A stretch of 8,026 nt of DNA from an uncultured bacterium (GTDB lineage: Bacteria; Desulfobacterota; Desulfobulbia; Desulfobulbales; Desulfobulbaceae), in the NCBI GenBank assembly GCA_903842475.1, contig CAIMMA010000439.1, positions 1 to 8,026 of the forward strand. Reading direction: 5' to 3'. The notes beneath the pieces were generated by a model. The model was not told where the DNA came from. It did no database searches and worked only from the letters and a program-made list of their open reading frames with translations. Of the stretch, positions 6,209 through 8,026 are shown one piece after another. Position numbers and translations under genes: made by a program. The stretch's first letter is position 1, and each line of letters opens with the position of its first letter.

Positions 6209-7063
6209 ATGGATAGCACCAAAGACGTCTATTATGTATCCGGTTCCACCGCCATTCTGGCCGAAGATATGGGCAAAGCCCTGCTGGCCCAGTTCCATGG
6301 CATCCGGTTCCGGGAAGAAAAAATTCCTTTCATCCATACCCCCGACGACGCCAGAAAGGCCCTGGCCCACATCCTGCGCCAGTCCGAAGGCATCCAGCCC
6401 CTGGTGTTCTGCACCATCATGGATCAGGCCACCCGGGATGTGTTTAACTGTCCCCAGGTCCATTTTTTCGATATTTTTCTCAATACGCTCGAGGCACTGG
6501 AAACGTCGTTGGAGAGCAAGGCGCTGCGGGAACCCGGGTATTCGCGGCATTTCACCATCTCGAAAATGGACAAACGGGTGGATGCCATCCATTTTTCCCT
6601 GGAGCACGACGATGGCACCCGCACCGCTGAGTACGATGAGGCCGAGATCATCCTCATCGGGGTATCCCGTTCCGGTAAAACCCCGGTCAGTATCTACCTG
6701 GCCACCCATATGGAACTCAAGGCCGCTAATTTTCCCCTGACCTCCGATCATCTCGATCAGTATGAACTGCCCAAGGATATTGTCCGTAATCGAAAAAGGG
6801 TGGTCGGGCTGACCTCGTCGCCCCAATATCTGCACAATATCCGGGAAAAAAGGTATGCGGGCTCCACCTATGCCAGCCTCGCCAATTGCACCCGCGAGCT
6901 GCAGCAGGCCAAACAGCTGTTCATGCGGCACAATATCAAAATTTTAAATGTTGAGGGACGGTCCATCGAAGAGATCGCCGTGCAGGCGATTCAGGCCATC
7001 GGAATGGCCAAGAAACAGCGGCAGAAATCACGGGACCGAGACGCCGCCGGCAGTTCTTCCTGA
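6209..7063 (+). CDS. ppsR: phosphoenolpyruvate synthase regulatory kinase/pyrophosphorylase
   Basis: This cytoplasmic DUF299-family enzyme switches its target off by ADP-dependent threonine phosphorylation and back on by phosphate-dependent removal that releases pyrophosphate. In bacteria the target is PEP synthase or pyruvate phosphate dikinase, so it controls pyruvate-to-PEP flux. The 284-residue length is typical. GVSRSGKTP at 151-159 is the conserved P-loop-like nucleotide site. Further hallmarks are VYYVSGSTAILAE near the N-terminus, HFFDIF at 85-90, KMDKRVDAIHFSLEHDDG at 119-136, and TSSPQYLHNIREKR at 202-215. The N-terminal motif has Gly12 where many relatives have Asp (SDGT or SDST). 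The last 17 or so residues are basic or low complexity and probably disordered. The ribosome binding site is weak; ATG 6209 fits the family N-terminus. The target gene is not in the window. Confidence 0.93.
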   Translation: MDSTKDVYYVSGSTAILAEDMGKALLAQFHGIRFREEKIPFIHTPDDARKALAHILRQSEGIQPLVFCTIMDQATRDVFNCPQVHFFDIFLNTLEALETSLESKALREPGYSRHFTISKMDKRVDAIHFSLEHDDGTRTAEYDEAEIILIGVSRSGKTPVSIYLATHMELKAANFPLTSDHLDQYELPKDIVRNRKRVVGLTSSPQYLHNIREKRYAGSTYASLANCTRELQQAKQLFMRHNIKILNVEGRSIEEIAVQAIQAIGMAKKQRQKSRDRDAAGSSS

Positions 7064-7123
7064 GATTTTCGAGGAGACAGGAACTGCACGGAAGCGAAGG
7101 GCGCGCTCCACCAGTCTGCCGGC

Positions 7124-8026
7124 TCAGGGGCCGTATTGCGGGTGCGCTATCCAGTAAGGGGTGGCCACCCCGGTCCGATAGGCCTTGAGCGCCTCGGGGG
7201 AGGAGTTGACGCGAAGATTGCTGTAGCTGCCATCCTTGTTTTCCCAGCGTTCATGCCAATACACCGCGGCCCGCACCCGTGGATATTTGGTGGCCAGGTC
7301 CGCAAAGGCCGTGGTGATAAAGGCCGCCTTGTCGCCCGGAGGGAATTCGGCCACACCCCATTCGGCCAGAATCACCGGCTTCTGCGGGTCCAGTCGGCAA
7401 ATTTCGTTGTAAGGGCCCTCCATGACCTTGTTAAAAGGGGCCCAGCCTTCTGACTTGATCATCTTGCCGTACACGCTCAGGCCAAGCCAATCGACATAGC
7501 TCGCCCCGGGATAGTAATTGGCCATTGCATTCCAGCTGCCCTGGGGTAAATTAAAATTATTGGCGTGGTACCCCCAAAGGATGTTGTCCGCCTTTCTGGC
7601 CCGTACCCGATCCACCACATGGCGGTAGGCCTGCTTGAATAATTCCGGCCCTGCAAAGAGCGGCTCACCATGTATTTTCCCAACGACCTGGCCGCCCCCG
7701 TAATACACCCCTGACCAGGGGAACCAGGCGCCATTCATCTCCAATCCCCAGGTAACCAGCAGCGGCTTGCCGTAATTACGCGCCCCATCGGCCCACTGAT
7801 CGATATAGGCATCCCATTTGCCCGCCAGGATATCGGTCAGATTGAAGCGGTCCGGTCCTTGACTTTCCGTATACGGCTTGTCCCATGGCGACCAGTAGAT
7901 CAAGGGAATGGCCCCATATGCGGAAATGATGCGCACGGTTTTGGTGGGAAAGGATTGTTCACCCCAAAAACTGCCGAAAGCGATCATGGCCACATGCTTC
8001 CCGGTCAGTTGTTCGAAGTCGGTGAG
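7124..8026 (-). CDS. GH26-like glycoside hydrolase (beta-mannanase type), partial
   Basis: The gene runs leftwards; its 5' end lies beyond the right edge of the window. The visible part encodes 300 residues, starting LTDFEQLTGKH, and ends at TGA 7124-7126. An in-frame GTG at 7991-7993 is unlikely to be the start, because sequence typical of the family precedes it. The layout suits a clan-A (beta/alpha)8 hydrolase of family GH26. WGLEMNGAWFPW contains the likely acid/base Glu (codon 7739-7741) and ILAEWGV the likely nucleophile Glu (codon 7361-7363). In classical GH26 mannanases a His precedes the acid/base Glu; here it is Leu. Aromatic residues around WFPWSG and VYWHERW fit a sugar-binding cleft. 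The substrate may be mannan or an exopolysaccharide. A signal peptide cannot be judged. It converges with ppsR across a 60-base gap. Confidence 0.75.
   Translation of the reverse strand, partial: LTDFEQLTGKHVAMIAFGSFWGEQSFPTKTVRIISAYGAIPLIYWSPWDKPYTESQGPDRFNLTDILAGKWDAYIDQWADGARNYGKPLLVTWGLEMNGAWFPWSGVYYGGGQVVGKIHGEPLFAGPELFKQAYRHVVDRVRARKADNILWGYHANNFNLPQGSWNAMANYYPGASYVDWLGLSVYGKMIKSEGWAPFNKVMEGPYNEICRLDPQKPVILAEWGVAEFPPGDKAAFITTAFADLATKYPRVRAAVYWHERWENKDGSYSNLRVNSSPEALKAYRTGVATPYWIAHPQYGP

Noticed and set aside
6065..6931. Long minus-strand open frame (288 codons) antisense to ppsR.
   Set aside because: It is glycine-rich without family features and mirrors the codon bias of ppsR. Such shadows are usual opposite GC-rich genes.
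7050..7087. Inverted repeat GCAGTTC / GAACTGC spanning the ppsR stop codon as a terminator for the convergent genes.
   Set aside because: The 7-bp arms are separated by a 24-base loop and there is no T-run; it could easily be chance.

Overview
The window looks like a chromosomal segment of a Gram-negative bacterium. The main evidence is an Escherichia coli-type aminopeptidase N, a lipoprotein signal, a small membrane-anchored diheme c-type cytochrome, a PEP synthase regulatory kinase of the DUF299 family and a geranylgeranyl-reductase-type flavoprotein. This combination, with moderately GC-rich genes, fits an anaerobic or respiratory Desulfobacterota (Desulfobulbales-like) organism. That placement is an inference from gene content; no rRNA or other taxonomic marker is present.

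Left part (1-1663): an AT-rich non-coding stretch with palindromes and short repeats leads into a gene (352-1284) with a perfect metzincin zinc motif, HExxHxxGxxH. A lipoprotein-type signal sits about 57 residues inside the reading frame, so the true start or the origin of the 5' end is in question. Between this gene and pepN lies a decayed C-terminal piece of an IS481-type transposase (1382-1663, minus) with two in-frame stops. Next to it is a strong 10-bp-arm hairpin, probably derived from the element's end.

Middle (1660-4841): pepN (minus, 882 codons) is complete, with all expected catalytic residues. Upstream of it, in what first looks like an empty intergenic region, is a short minus-strand relic of a cation diffusion facilitator (CDF) transporter. 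Its N-terminal helix is in one frame and a later conserved segment is in another, joined by a frame-changing deletion.

Right part (4842-8026): three plus-strand genes follow one another, possibly as one transcription unit. They encode a geranylgeranyl-reductase-like flavoprotein, an 86-residue membrane-anchored diheme cytochrome, and ppsR, which starts 16 nt after the cytochrome gene. They converge on a minus-strand glycoside hydrolase (GH26-like) gene that runs off the right edge.

I see no CRISPR array, tRNA, rRNA or intact mobile element. The least ordinary items are the metzincin-like lipoprotein with its odd 5' end, the two gene relics flanking pepN, and the tiny diheme cytochrome next to ppsR. 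I do not see convincing evidence for a new multi-gene system.
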